Shown piece after piece: positions 44,055-52,964 of a DNA stretch of 64,000 bases (position 1 is its first letter; every line of letters starts with the position of its first letter). Location of the stretch: the NCBI RefSeq assembly GCF_002160055.1, contig NZ_NFJV01000005.1, positions 85,457 through 149,456 on the forward strand, read 5' to 3'. The DNA comes from Mediterranea sp. An20 (GTDB lineage: Bacteria; Bacteroidota; Bacteroidia; Bacteroidales; Bacteroidaceae). Position numbers and translations under genes: made by a program. The notes beneath the pieces are model-generated. The model made no database searches, had not been told where the DNA came from, and saw only the letters and a program-made list of their open reading frames with translations.

Positions 44055-45581
44055 ATGAAGCTGATTAAGACATTGGTCTTAGGAATCTGCGTTGCATTTG
44101 GCGCATGTTCCTCACAGTCGCCAACGGTTTACACCAACGACAAGGGTACACGTTGGCATTGGGAGCAGGGAACTATTGTAGTGGAAACGCCGGAACGTCC
44201 GGCCGGACAGGAAAGTGCCTTGGGGCTGACCGCTCCCAAGCTGGAAGTAGTGCGTGTGGGCTTTGTAGGCCTGGGCATGCGCGGTCCGGGTGCTGTAGAG
44301 CGTTTCACTCACATTCCCGGCACACAGATTGTAGCATTGTGTGATTATGAAAAGGAACGTGCCGAACGTTGCCAGGAGTTTTTGCGTAAGGCTTCCATGC
44401 CCGATGCCGCCATTTATTCGGGAGACAAAGGCTATGAAGAGTTGTGCAAACGTGATGACATCGACCTCGTTTACATTGCTGCCGACTGGTTGCATCACTT
44501 CCCCATAGCCAAATGTGCGTTGGAGAATGGCAAGCATGTAGCCATCGAAGTTCCTTCGGTCATGAATCTGGCTCAGTGCTGGGAACTCATCGACTTGAGC
44601 GAGAAAACCCGCAAGCATTGCATGATTCTGGAAAACTGCTGCTACGACTGGTTTGAGATGAATACACTGAATATGGCCCAGCAGGGTGTATTTGGTGAAG
44701 TAATCCGTGCTCAGGGTGCTTATATCCACAATCTGGATGAGTTCTGGGACTATTACTGGAAGAATGGTGAAAACGACAAACTGGGCTGGCGCTTGGACTA
44801 TAACATGCGTCATCGTGGCGATGTGTATGCTACTCACGGCCTTGGTCCCGTGGCACAGGCTCTTAACATCCACCGTGGCGACCGTATGAAGACGCTGGTT
44901 GCTATGGATACGAAGTCGGTAGTCGGCAAGGCTTTGGTTGAAGAGCGTACAGATTCTGTATGCAACAATTTCCGTAACGGCGACCATACCACAACGCTTA
45001 TCCGCACCGAGTTGGGCAAGGTTATCGAAATTCAGCACGACGTAATGACACCCCAACCCTATAGCCGTCTGTATCAGCTGACCGGTACCAAGGGTTTTGC
45101 CAACAAATATCCCATCGAGGGTTATGCTTTGGGTGGCGACCAGCTTTCTGCATCGGGCGTTCAGCCGGAAGTGGACAACCTCAGCGCTCACAGCTTCTTG
45201 CCGAAAGATGAAATGGATGCACTCGTTGCGAAGTATCAACATCCTATTCTGAAGAAATACGGTGAAATGGCCAAGGAAGTAGGTGGTCACGGCGGTATGG
45301 ACTTTATCATGGACAGCCGTCTGGTATATTGCCTGCAAAATGGTCTTCCTTTGGATATGGACGTTTACGACCTGGCTGAATGGTGCTGCCTGGCCGAATT
45401 GGGTGAGCTTTCTATGGACAACGGTTGTGCCGCTGTTGCTATACCTGACTTTACTCGTGGTGAATGGAACAAAGTGCAGGGATACAAGCACGCATACGCT
45501 TCTCCCGAAGATGAAAAGGCTGCTGCTGAAAAGGCTGCTGCTTTCACTGCTAAGTTAAAGGAGCAGGGTGCCAAGAAATAA
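44055..45581 (+). CDS. GH109 family alpha-N-acetylgalactosaminidase-like lipoprotein
   Basis: A 508-residue lipoprotein (VAFGACSS, Cys at about 19). It has a Gfo/Idh/MocA NAD-binding fold: VGFVGLGMRGPGAVERF, IVALCDYEKERAERC and LENGKHVAIEVPSVMNLAQC. The C-terminal HGGMDFIMDSRLVYCLQNGL and AIPDFTRGEWNKV are typical of GH109 enzymes. GH109 cleaves alpha-linked N-acetylgalactosamine by an NAD-dependent oxidation-elimination mechanism. It could release GalNAc from host glycans. The C-terminus carries an Ala/Glu/Lys run (EKAAAEKAAA). It is a single-gene unit ended by a strong terminator. Confidence 0.92.
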   Translation: MKLIKTLVLGICVAFGACSSQSPTVYTNDKGTRWHWEQGTIVVETPERPAGQESALGLTAPKLEVVRVGFVGLGMRGPGAVERFTHIPGTQIVALCDYEKERAERCQEFLRKASMPDAAIYSGDKGYEELCKRDDIDLVYIAADWLHHFPIAKCALENGKHVAIEVPSVMNLAQCWELIDLSEKTRKHCMILENCCYDWFEMNTLNMAQQGVFGEVIRAQGAYIHNLDEFWDYYWKNGENDKLGWRLDYNMRHRGDVYATHGLGPVAQALNIHRGDRMKTLVAMDTKSVVGKALVEERTDSVCNNFRNGDHTTTLIRTELGKVIEIQHDVMTPQPYSRLYQLTGTKGFANKYPIEGYALGGDQLSASGVQPEVDNLSAHSFLPKDEMDALVAKYQHPILKKYGEMAKEVGGHGGMDFIMDSRLVYCLQNGLPLDMDVYDLAEWCCLAELGELSMDNGCAAVAIPDFTRGEWNKVQGYKHAYASPEDEKAAAEKAAAFTAKLKEQGAKK

Positions 45582-45650
45582 TCTTCCCTTGACATTATGG
45601 AGGCAGTGAAAGGACCATCCGTTCTTTTCCTCTGCCTGACAGATATGAAA

Positions 45651-45695
45651 AAGCCGGTTCTTGCTGATAATACATCGCAGGAACCGGCTTGTTTT
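45651..45695. terminator. Bidirectional terminator, GH109 gene / permease operon
   Basis: AAGCCGGTTCTTGC (45651-45664) pairs with GCAGGAACCGGCTT (45677-45690), 13 of 14 bases. A-runs before and T-runs after make it work in both directions. Confidence 0.9.
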
Positions 45696-45712
45696 TGGGG
45701 AAACAGGTTATA

Positions 45713-46984
45713 TCATTCTTTTGCGCTCTTTCTGCCAGTGCCCGTAGCAGCCCGCAGCATCTTGTATCTCTTGTATTCCTCGATTACGTGCTTGCGGCTT
45801 TGCATAATTTGCCAGCGGTATACCAGGCAGGTAGTAATGAAATATACTCCGGTTTGTATCCACAAAGCCTGATATTCGAACGATGTCTCATGCAGGGTAG
45901 CTCCCATGCTGTTGATACGCACAAATCCGTTGATGCCGAATGTGGAAGGAAAGAGATAGGAAAAGTATTTCCAGAACGGAGGGATGGCACTTCCCGGCCA
46001 TGAGATGCCGGAAAGAAATAACAGGGGCACGGAGGTGAAAACAAACATCAGCATGCAGGTCTCGCGGTTGCGGATAGCTATGGATGCAGTCATGGAGAAG
46101 AAAATGCATGCCAGAAGATACGGCAGGATGAATAATGTCAACTCACCGGGCAGGGCTATTTGGTTCAGGTGGAATATTCTGGGGACTACGCAAAGTATGT
46201 AAACTGCTACCAGTGCATAGACCATCAGGTAACTCAGTCCCTTGCCCAATACAATGCGCAACGTGCCGTGATAATGCCGGTTGATAGGCACCAGGTCGCG
46301 GAATTGGTTGCGTTCGCGGGCTGTGCCGGCACTGAGTCCTATGCCCAATAATAGTGTCTGCTGTATGATAAGCATCAAAACCGCCGGGATAAGAAAAGCG
46401 GCAAAACCGTTGGTCGGATTGTATAGTGCCACGTCTTTGTAGGTTATAGGGTAGGCAGTCAGTTCGTCTTGCCGTTCTGTGGTGTTGCCGGCACGTGCTA
46501 TTTTTATTTCGGCGTTCATATCCAGTGATACTTCCGTATTGGCCAGTAATAGCGACTTGTAATAAAGCAGACCGCTCATATCGCAGTAAAGCGTGACGTG
46601 GGTTTGCCTTCCTTCTGCAATGTCATCACTGAAAGAGGCTGGTATATAGATAATGCCGTATGCTTTGCGGTCTTTCAGAACCAACTTGGCTTCTTCCATA
46701 TCTGCGCAATAGGTGATAATCTGTACTTCCGAAGTAGCATCTACCCGTCGCAGATAGTCGCGGCTCAGACTGGTACGCGAGTTGTCTACCACGGCAGTAG
46801 GTACGTCGTGTAAAGTTTCGTTGGTATATATGAAAGAATATATCAAGGGATATACCAAAGGCACAAGTACGAAGAATATCAGTACGCCTTGGTCGCGGAA
46901 GGTATTGCGGAATTCCTGCTTCCAGATGTAGAGCATATCATGAATGCTCTGCACAAGCCATTGTTTCAATGTAGGACGTTTCAT
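45713..46984 (-). CDS. ABC-2 type transporter permease (second of pair)
   Basis: A 423-residue protein with one N-terminal helix, a large periplasmic part (about 55-200) and five or six C-terminal helices (ALYNPTNGFAAFLIPAVLML, LFVFTSVPLLFLSGISWPGS), the layout of YbhS/YhhJ-type ABC-2 permeases. It contains ERNQFRDLVPIN in a cytosolic loop. It follows the first permease by one base and ends the operon. There is no ATP-binding domain in it. Confidence 0.92.
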   Translation of the reverse strand: MKRPTLKQWLVQSIHDMLYIWKQEFRNTFRDQGVLIFFVLVPLVYPLIYSFIYTNETLHDVPTAVVDNSRTSLSRDYLRRVDATSEVQIITYCADMEEAKLVLKDRKAYGIIYIPASFSDDIAEGRQTHVTLYCDMSGLLYYKSLLLANTEVSLDMNAEIKIARAGNTTERQDELTAYPITYKDVALYNPTNGFAAFLIPAVLMLIIQQTLLLGIGLSAGTARERNQFRDLVPINRHYHGTLRIVLGKGLSYLMVYALVAVYILCVVPRIFHLNQIALPGELTLFILPYLLACIFFSMTASIAIRNRETCMLMFVFTSVPLLFLSGISWPGSAIPPFWKYFSYLFPSTFGINGFVRINSMGATLHETSFEYQALWIQTGVYFITTCLVYRWQIMQSRKHVIEEYKRYKMLRAATGTGRKSAKE

Positions 46985-46985
46985 T

Positions 46986-48164
46986 TCAGGGTACGTATTT
47001 ATAATAAATCAAGGCTCCCTTTAAGCGGTGGGCCACCAGGAAGGGAAGCAGCATGAACAGTAGCAGGGCCACATAGTTTGTCCAAGAATATATCATGGGA
47101 TAACCATTGAGAGCCTGGTCTACATAAATAAGAAAGTAATGCCGCAACGGGAAAAGATTGGCCAGTGCTTGCAGGGTGGGGTGCATCCCCATCAAGGGAA
47201 ATGAAAGTCCGCACATGGAGAATGAAAGTACTCCCCACAGCGAAGCAAAACTCAAACCGAGACGAAGAGTCGGCAACGTGCCTATCATCAGTATGCCCAT
47301 GCCCTGTGAGGCTAATACGAGGCAAAGCGTGGCAAACAGCATGGGCAGAATGCCACTGTTGCACGGGAAATGGAGAAACCCGTATAAGTAGACATTGTAA
47401 AGTATGCCCATCAGAAAGAAAATAAGAGTGTGAGGCAGTAATTTTCCTCCCAAGGAAATCCAGATAGAGTTATTCCCAAGGCGCAGCCATTCGCGGGCTG
47501 TCCGTTCTTTGATTTCTACACCGATGGAGAATACCGTTACCATAAAAATCAATAGCATCAGCACGCCGGGAGCAAAAGTGTTGTTTAGATATACCGAATA
47601 GTTGAGCCACGGGTTGTTGAGCGGGTGGGTATCAATCACAATGGGCTGCAGATAATTCATTGCCTGTTCTTCTGTAGCTCCTTTGGCCAATAAAGTGGCC
47701 TGGACAACTGCTCCGGATGCAAGTTCACTCATGGTTTTCATGTCCTTGAAAAGCAATGAGCCGGCTATCAGTAATGTATTATTGGTATAAAAGGATACAG
47801 TAGGACGGCGTTGTGCCTGTGCTTCAGCTGTGGTGCCTTCGGGGATGTAATAGAAACCATAGATGTCCCCCCGCTGCACGGCTTCACGCGCTTCATTGAA
47901 CGTCGGGTAGTGGGCTATAACCTTGCTCTGCTGAAAAGCGTCCAAAGTACGTGTCAGTTGTCGCGTGGTGGAAGTTTGGTCTTGGTCGACAACTCCAACA
48001 GGCATATCAGTGGGCAATCCCGATTCCATCAGTGTGGTAAAGAAAATGTAGCAGAAAAGCGGCGCCACTATCATGCAGAACAAATAGAGCGGACGCGAAA
48101 CCAGCCGGTGGCATTCGCGCCTTATTACGTTCCAAAAGGCTTTATATTTATTATTTGCTTTCAT
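46986..48164 (-). CDS. ABC-2 type transporter permease (first of pair)
   Basis: A 392-residue protein from the ATG complement at 48162-48164. Seven codons further upstream overlap the HlyD gene and are less likely. Layout as the partner: LYLFCMIVAPLFCYIFFT, a periplasmic part with SGLPTDMPVGVVDQDQTSTT, then LLIFMVTVFSIGVEIKERTAREWL and further helices. The two permeases probably form a heterodimer for export of a small hydrophobic compound. It follows the HlyD gene by one base. Confidence 0.92.
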   Translation of the reverse strand: MKANNKYKAFWNVIRRECHRLVSRPLYLFCMIVAPLFCYIFFTTLMESGLPTDMPVGVVDQDQTSTTRQLTRTLDAFQQSKVIAHYPTFNEAREAVQRGDIYGFYYIPEGTTAEAQAQRRPTVSFYTNNTLLIAGSLLFKDMKTMSELASGAVVQATLLAKGATEEQAMNYLQPIVIDTHPLNNPWLNYSVYLNNTFAPGVLMLLIFMVTVFSIGVEIKERTAREWLRLGNNSIWISLGGKLLPHTLIFFLMGILYNVYLYGFLHFPCNSGILPMLFATLCLVLASQGMGILMIGTLPTLRLGLSFASLWGVLSFSMCGLSFPLMGMHPTLQALANLFPLRHYFLIYVDQALNGYPMIYSWTNYVALLLFMLLPFLVAHRLKGALIYYKYVP

Positions 48165-48165
48165 G

Positions 48166-49152
48166 CTATTTCTCCAAAATGACACTCATTCCGGGACGTA
48201 AACCTTCTGTTTTTTCCAAAGGTGTTGCTCTGACCTCAAAGGTTTTCAGGTCGAATTGGCCGGTCGTTTTTGTTGCTTTCCAGGCAGCATAACTACCTAA
48301 GTCTTTCATATAATATACTTTCAGTCGAATATTGCGGTTTAATGCAGGTACAAATGCTTCGAATTCGCTACCCATTCCCAATCCTTGTAGCAAATCTTCG
48401 CGAACATTGAAAGTAACCCACATATCTTCCATGATGGCTATGTTCATAATGGGAGCTCCGGTTCCTACGAGTTCACCCATTTTAGGGAAAATCTCAGACA
48501 CCTCGCCGGCGCTTTGCGCAGTGAGCACAGTTTCTTTTATGTATGATTCGACTTCAGCAACAGCTCCTTTGGCTCGTTCCACTAAAGCAGCTGCGGCAGC
48601 CTTATCTTCGCGTTCAGCTCCGTTTTTTGCCATGTCATATTGGGCCTTGGCAGCTTTTTCGGTGGCTCTGGCAGCATCACGCTGAGCCGTTATTTCATCT
48701 AATTTTTGGGCAGACATAACGCCTTGCTCATAAAGATTCCTGATGCGGTTATAAGATTTTTCGGCTATTGACAATCCGGCCTGAGCTTTTTGCCACATTT
48801 CATAGGCGGCTTGTACTTGTTCGTGCCGGGCACCTTTTTGGGCTTTTTCATTTTGAGCCTGTGCAGCGGCTTCTGCGGCTTTGGCCTGTTCCAATTTCGC
48901 TTGCACATCGGGTGCTTCCAGTATGGCCAATGTGTCTCCAGCTTGCACCGTTTGTCCTTCTTTGACGCAGAAAGTCAGAATACGTCCCGGTACTTTGCTC
49001 GATATGCGGTATTCTGTAACTTCGGCTTGTCCTTGTACTATTTCCGGTCCTTTGCGCAAAGCAAAGAATCCTACCAATGCTACTATGGCCACGACTCCCA
49101 GCAATGTGAGAAAGGCCAGAATCATATTGCTGTTTTGTGATTTTAAGTTCAT
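48166..49152 (-). CDS. HlyD-family membrane fusion protein
   Basis: A 328-residue protein. An N-terminal anchor spans about 9-31 (ILAFLTLLGVVAIVALVGFF). The biotinyl-lipoyl half (SSKVPGRILTFCVKEGQTVQ) is followed by a coiled-coil hairpin rich in Ala/Glu/Lys/Gln (about 85-200), and a beta-barrel domain. It links the inner-membrane permease to the TolC channel. Gene order is tolC, hlyD, permease, permease. Confidence 0.94.
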   Translation of the reverse strand: MNLKSQNSNMILAFLTLLGVVAIVALVGFFALRKGPEIVQGQAEVTEYRISSKVPGRILTFCVKEGQTVQAGDTLAILEAPDVQAKLEQAKAAEAAAQAQNEKAQKGARHEQVQAAYEMWQKAQAGLSIAEKSYNRIRNLYEQGVMSAQKLDEITAQRDAARATEKAAKAQYDMAKNGAEREDKAAAAALVERAKGAVAEVESYIKETVLTAQSAGEVSEIFPKMGELVGTGAPIMNIAIMEDMWVTFNVREDLLQGLGMGSEFEAFVPALNRNIRLKVYYMKDLGSYAAWKATKTTGQFDLKTFEVRATPLEKTEGLRPGMSVILEK

Positions 49153-49185
49153 ATTCTTGCTATATTTTAATTCAGTTTTCTGTAT

Positions 49186-50652
49186 TTAATTACCAATAGC
49201 CAGTTGTCCCATGGCCTTCTTCAAGTAAACTTCGGTCAGTTTAACGTCAATTTGTGCATCAATCTTTTCTGATTGTGCAGACAGCCAGGCGGTGTGAGCC
49301 TCTAATACATTGCTGGCCGGGATAACTCCTTCTTCAAATCCTAATGTGGCATAGCGTAGGTTCTCGTTGGCTTTTTCCAAGTTCTTTTCTGCCATTGTAA
49401 GTTTCTTTGCTGCCTCATTTACTTGAAAAGCTGTTTGGTTAACTTGTAGTTCTATCTTCTCTTTGGCATCTTGCAATTGGTATTGGGCAATGCGTGCTTC
49501 CGATTTGGCAGATTTCACTTTATACATACCTTCTCCCCAATGCCATATTGGCAGAGAAACGGTAACGCCCACATTCCACATTCCTTTGAACTTCTTTTCG
49601 AAGCTGTTGAATACCGAAGGATTAGTAGCCATATACCCTCCAATCAGGGCTATGGAAGGAAGGTAATCTGCCCGCGTTAGTTTTATCTTTTGCTGATAGA
49701 TGTGGTTGGCCAGTTCCAAGCTGCGTATTTCCGGTCGATTTTCATACACGGCATTGATGTCGATGTCGTGTGTGGGGACAGCTGCAGGAGAAAGGTCTTC
49801 TTCCTTTTCGTCTGCCAAAGTGAAAGTCGAAGAAAGGTCAAGTCCGCACAGTTGGCAGAGTAGCATTCGCGAAAGAGTCAGTCCATCGTCTACTTTGGTT
49901 AAGGTCATTTCTGCTTCATTAACCTTGACTTTGACGGATAGTACATCCGCTTTGGTAGCTATCCCTTCGGCTTTCATTTTTTCAATATCGCTTTCTAATT
50001 TTTGAAGCAGTTTCAGGTATCCCTCTGCCAACTTTTTCTTATTGGCCAATGAAACTACTTGCCAATAGGCCTGGTCGGTACTTAAGATTACTTCCTGCAT
50101 ACCGCTGTCGTGTTGCTGACGTGCCAAAGCTTCAGCATATTTCGTAATTTTATTGTATGCCCGTATTTTGCCACCCATATAAAGAGGTTGGGTCAGTGTC
50201 AATGCTCCAGCATACATATTGCGTGTATCTGTACGGAATGCATCGACTACGGCACTGCCTGCATTATTTAGCGCCCCTGTAAGGCTTTGTCCGAGAGCAG
50301 AAAGAGGACCGCTTAATTCGGGATAAATTTGCGAAATGATTTGTGCCGCTTCTTGCAGAGGGGTTCCCAATGAAGTGCCCAACCCTGAGAGTGTGCTTTT
50401 TTGTGCATCACTCAGCAGGGAGAGTTCACGACTGGTACGCATATATCCACCCGCTGCAGATATTTTGGGGAGAAAGTTGGTAAAAGCGGCCTTCTGCTGG
50501 TAATGGGCAGCGTTGATTTTCTCGTGGCTGATCAGTAGTTCTTTGTTGTTGGCAAGCGCCAATGCACGACAACTATCCAAGCTGAGTGTCTCTTGGGCTG
50601 GCAAAGACCATACTGCACACGTTAAACCGATGATACAAAAGAGTTTTTTCAT
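49186..50652 (-). CDS. TolC-family outer-membrane efflux channel
   Basis: A protein of about 488 residues with a signal peptide (MKKLFCIIGLTCAVWSLPAQ). An ATG three codons earlier is possible. It shows the two-fold TolC/OEP repeat: LDSCRALALANNKELLISHE and VYENRPEIRSLELANHIY, with long alpha-helices and SLPIWHWGEGMYKVK. It is the first gene of the efflux operon, with a good promoter upstream. It would form the trimeric outer-membrane duct for the HlyD-permease complex. Confidence 0.94.
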   Translation of the reverse strand: MKKLFCIIGLTCAVWSLPAQETLSLDSCRALALANNKELLISHEKINAAHYQQKAAFTNFLPKISAAGGYMRTSRELSLLSDAQKSTLSGLGTSLGTPLQEAAQIISQIYPELSGPLSALGQSLTGALNNAGSAVVDAFRTDTRNMYAGALTLTQPLYMGGKIRAYNKITKYAEALARQQHDSGMQEVILSTDQAYWQVVSLANKKKLAEGYLKLLQKLESDIEKMKAEGIATKADVLSVKVKVNEAEMTLTKVDDGLTLSRMLLCQLCGLDLSSTFTLADEKEEDLSPAAVPTHDIDINAVYENRPEIRSLELANHIYQQKIKLTRADYLPSIALIGGYMATNPSVFNSFEKKFKGMWNVGVTVSLPIWHWGEGMYKVKSAKSEARIAQYQLQDAKEKIELQVNQTAFQVNEAAKKLTMAEKNLEKANENLRYATLGFEEGVIPASNVLEAHTAWLSAQSEKIDAQIDVKLTEVYLKKAMGQLAIGN

Positions 50653-50732
50653 TGAATTCATACATTTGCCTAAGTAACAATATTGCCAGCAAATTGTTCG
50701 TCAAACAACAAACAGTTGCATAGGCAACGGGG

Positions 50733-50763
50733 CAAATGTATGTTCTTTCAATGATTCTTCAAA
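50733..50763 (-). promoter_or_regulatory. Promoter of the TolC-HlyD-permease operon
   Basis: On the minus strand TTTG (50760-50763), 19 bases, then TACATTTG (50733-50740). It is a close fit to the Bacteroidetes consensus. Confidence 0.75.
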
Positions 50764-50778
50764 ATAAATTAAGTTTTT

Positions 50779-51663
50779 TTAGTTGAGGCTGAAATTCTGA
50801 CTTCCTATCAGATTCCCGTCGGTAAATATATCTATGCGATAGGTACCTGCGTAAAGAAATTCTTCTACATCCCAATAAACAGTAACTGGCTGTTCTTCGC
50901 CGGTGTATTCAATATATTTCTTTATTGAGTAGCGTAAATTCCGGTTCTCATAGGCGAATACATCCGCATCGTTTTTAGTCAACACATCATTGTCTGGCTT
51001 GGTAATGCGTACATAAAGAGTCTTCTCTCCTGTTTGTGCTGTAATGTTCTTTGAGATGACAAAGTCTATTTTTAGCTGTACAATATTTTTGGTCCGTTTT
51101 GTTCTCTTATTGCGTTTATTCAATGGAGTTACTTCAATGGCGGTAGCATCCAATTGGGCAGCGAGCGTAACCTTCTGGTTCAATGCTTTCTTTTCCTGCG
51201 AAAGATTGTTGATTGTAGCAGAAGCCGCATTGTATTTTTGTGTTACATCGGCAATGATTTCTTTTTGTTGGGCTGTCAATCGGTTCAGCGAATCAATCTG
51301 GTTAATGTAGCTTATCATTACCTTGCGGAGCGTAGCCAGTTCATTGCGCAGTCGGCGTATTTCCCGGGCATTGCTGCTTTTCACGGTGCGCAGTTCTTCC
51401 AGTAAGCGTTGCGTTTTCAGCTGTTCCTGCTCCAGTAGCGAGGACAACGAATCGTTGGAAACAGTCAGTTTCAACTCATCATATTGTCTGGCGAAAGTGG
51501 TATATTGGTTTTCCAGATCTTCTTTTTCCAATTCAAACTCTTGCGTCAGTTCCTTGTTTACTTTCTTTTCTGATATTAAAAGAACGCTGACGCCAGCTAA
51601 CAGCAATATAAGAATGCCGCCAACTATCCATGTAATGGTTCTGTTGTTTTTATTCTCTGTCAT
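50779..51663 (-). CDS. Coiled-coil membrane-anchored protein of unknown function
   Basis: A 294-residue protein with one membrane helix (TITWIVGGILILLLAGVSVL) near residues 9-28. A coiled coil of about 130 residues follows (ELTQEFELEKEDLENQYTTF through the QIDSLNRLTAQQKEI region). The C-terminal 100 residues form a beta-sandwich-like domain (IVQLKIDFVISKNITAQTGE, PVTVYWDVEEFLYAGTYRID). The coil would place the sandwich domain in the periplasm. Function unknown. It follows the Rpn-type nuclease by 13 bases on the same strand and could be co-transcribed with it. Confidence 0.75.
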   Translation of the reverse strand: MTENKNNRTITWIVGGILILLLAGVSVLLISEKKVNKELTQEFELEKEDLENQYTTFARQYDELKLTVSNDSLSSLLEQEQLKTQRLLEELRTVKSSNAREIRRLRNELATLRKVMISYINQIDSLNRLTAQQKEIIADVTQKYNAASATINNLSQEKKALNQKVTLAAQLDATAIEVTPLNKRNKRTKRTKNIVQLKIDFVISKNITAQTGEKTLYVRITKPDNDVLTKNDADVFAYENRNLRYSIKKYIEYTGEEQPVTVYWDVEEFLYAGTYRIDIFTDGNLIGSQNFSLN

Positions 51664-51676
51664 AACTTATGTTTAT

Positions 51677-52603
51677 TTATTCTTTTGTCAGGAGTTGTTG
51701 TAGGATTTCTAAGGGTAGATGGGTGTATCGGGATATAGTTGACAAAGGAACTCCATCGGCAAACATTTCTTGAGCAATGGAAAGAGCTTTGTTCTTTTCT
51801 CCCTTTTCCATTCCTTTGGCCATTCCTTTTTCCATTCCCTCGGCCATTCCTTTTTCTAATCCTTCCGAATAGCCTTTATTTTGAGCGGTAGAGAGTACGC
51901 TATACCAGTCTCTGAAGGCTTTTAAGCTTTCTTCATATTCTATTTTTTCGCAGGTGTTGAATCTGGCTATTTCTGCGGCACTGAAGAATTGCTCAAATAT
52001 TTTTTCCCTTAAAGCTTTAGGACGGTCCCAGAGGGCCGGTAAGTGGCGGATGGCATAAAGCCATTTGTCAGACATAGTCACTAATTCTTCTTCTGTTTTC
52101 GTAAATTTAGGCATCTCCAAGTAGATAAATGTCAGTTTGTCATAAAAGACTTTCTTGGTTCGGGTGTCCATCAGTTTCACTTCGTGGTGGAAATAGTTTG
52201 GGTCGCTGTCATCGAAAGAAAAGTTCAGGATGCCAATGGTGTAGACCGCTTTTAACTGGTAATTCCAGTCACCCCGTTGTGCCTGTTCTCTTATCGGAAA
52301 GGTTGAATAGAAAATGCTGCGGTCTTTAAAGAACTGCTGTTCGGCTTTTTGCATTTCCACTAAGAATTTTTCTCCGTTTTCATTTTCACAATATACATCG
52401 AAAACGGCCTTCCGGTCTGTTTCTTGCGTGCCCAGTTGTTCGCTGTTCAGATAGCTTAGACTGGTAATGACTTCCTGACCGTCCAATAGTGAGTTGAGAA
52501 AACTGCGTAGCAATTCTTTATTGGCTTCTGTACCGAAAAGCTTTTTAAAAGCGAAATCGGTATAGAAGTTAACATATCTTTCGTGTAATCCTTCCAGTGT
52601 CAT
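51677..52603 (-). CDS. Rpn-family / PD-(D/E)XK nuclease-transposase-like protein
   Basis: A 308-residue protein from ATG complement 52601-52603 (MTLEGLHERYVNFYTDFAFK). The N-terminal half is a PD-(D/E)xK nuclease domain: FAFKKLFGTEANKELLRSFL, KAVFDVYCENENGEKFLVEM with the D-x(n)-ExK-like core (Asp and EMQKAEQ) and FPIREQAQRGDWNYQLKAVY. Such proteins are recombination-promoting nucleases or transposase-related proteins, often multicopy. The C-terminal part contains repeated G-(L/M)-E-K-G-M-A units, then a helix LSTISRYTHLPLEIL. The repeat can change length by slippage. No terminal repeats are seen. Confidence 0.85.
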   Translation of the reverse strand: MTLEGLHERYVNFYTDFAFKKLFGTEANKELLRSFLNSLLDGQEVITSLSYLNSEQLGTQETDRKAVFDVYCENENGEKFLVEMQKAEQQFFKDRSIFYSTFPIREQAQRGDWNYQLKAVYTIGILNFSFDDSDPNYFHHEVKLMDTRTKKVFYDKLTFIYLEMPKFTKTEEELVTMSDKWLYAIRHLPALWDRPKALREKIFEQFFSAAEIARFNTCEKIEYEESLKAFRDWYSVLSTAQNKGYSEGLEKGMAEGMEKGMAKGMEKGEKNKALSIAQEMFADGVPLSTISRYTHLPLEILQQLLTKE

Positions 52604-52628
52604 AAGCGCTTTGTTTTTTGCAATGTCG

Positions 52629-52636
52629 CAAAGGTA
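52629..52636 (-). promoter_or_regulatory. Promoter -7 box for the Rpn nuclease gene
   Basis: CAAAGGTA (TACCTTTG on minus), 26 bases before the ATG. The -33 element is not clear. Confidence 0.5.
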
Positions 52637-52768
52637 GGATAAAAAATCTGCTTTTGGTGCTTCTATGAACAAAAAAGTAGAAAGCATTCTGTTTTTTGTG
52701 GTCTATGTGTATCAGTTGTTCTGTTTTTGTGGTCATGATTGTGATGAAAGGTCTTTTGAGAAAATCTT

Positions 52769-52834
52769 TAAGCTATTGGAAGCACGTTTCCGAGCGCTAA
52801 GAAGCCGATTGCCAATTGCTAAGAAGTAATCGGT
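52769..52834 (+). repeat. Degenerate 22-bp tandem repeat array, copy 6
   Basis: AAGCTATTGGAAGCACGTTT, GAGCGCTAAGAAGCCGATTG and AATTGCTAAGAAGTAATCGG recur with a 22-base period. It lies between the nuclease gene and the sus terminator. Confidence 0.6.
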
Positions 52835-52905
52835 TAAATTACAGTTTGTTAGATGGGACAGGATGCGTATGCTTTTTTGTGAGGGAATGTCTCTTTCTTA
52901 AAAGA

Positions 52906-52941
52906 AAAAGACACTGTCTTAATTGTTGGACAGTGTCTTTT
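52906..52941 (-). terminator. Terminator of the sus cluster
   Basis: AAAAGACACTGTC (52906-52918) and GACAGTGTCTTTT (52929-52941) pair perfectly over 13 bp with a 10-base loop. On the minus strand a T-rich run follows. It lies 24 bases beyond the susE stop, so the cluster ends at susE. Confidence 0.92.
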
Positions 52942-52964
52942 CTAAAGTTTATGCTGACAAGATA

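Larger units (their letters stand above)
52604..52964. other. Intergenic region Rpn nuclease / susE (361 bp)
   Basis: It holds the nuclease promoter box (52629-52636), a 22-bp repeat array (52769-52834) and the terminator of the sus cluster (52906-52941). No gene is seen. Confidence 0.5.

Noticed and set aside
44112..45491. Open frame of 459 codons opposite the GH109 gene
   Set aside because: No signal peptide, motif or ribosome site; the plus-strand protein is clearly real.
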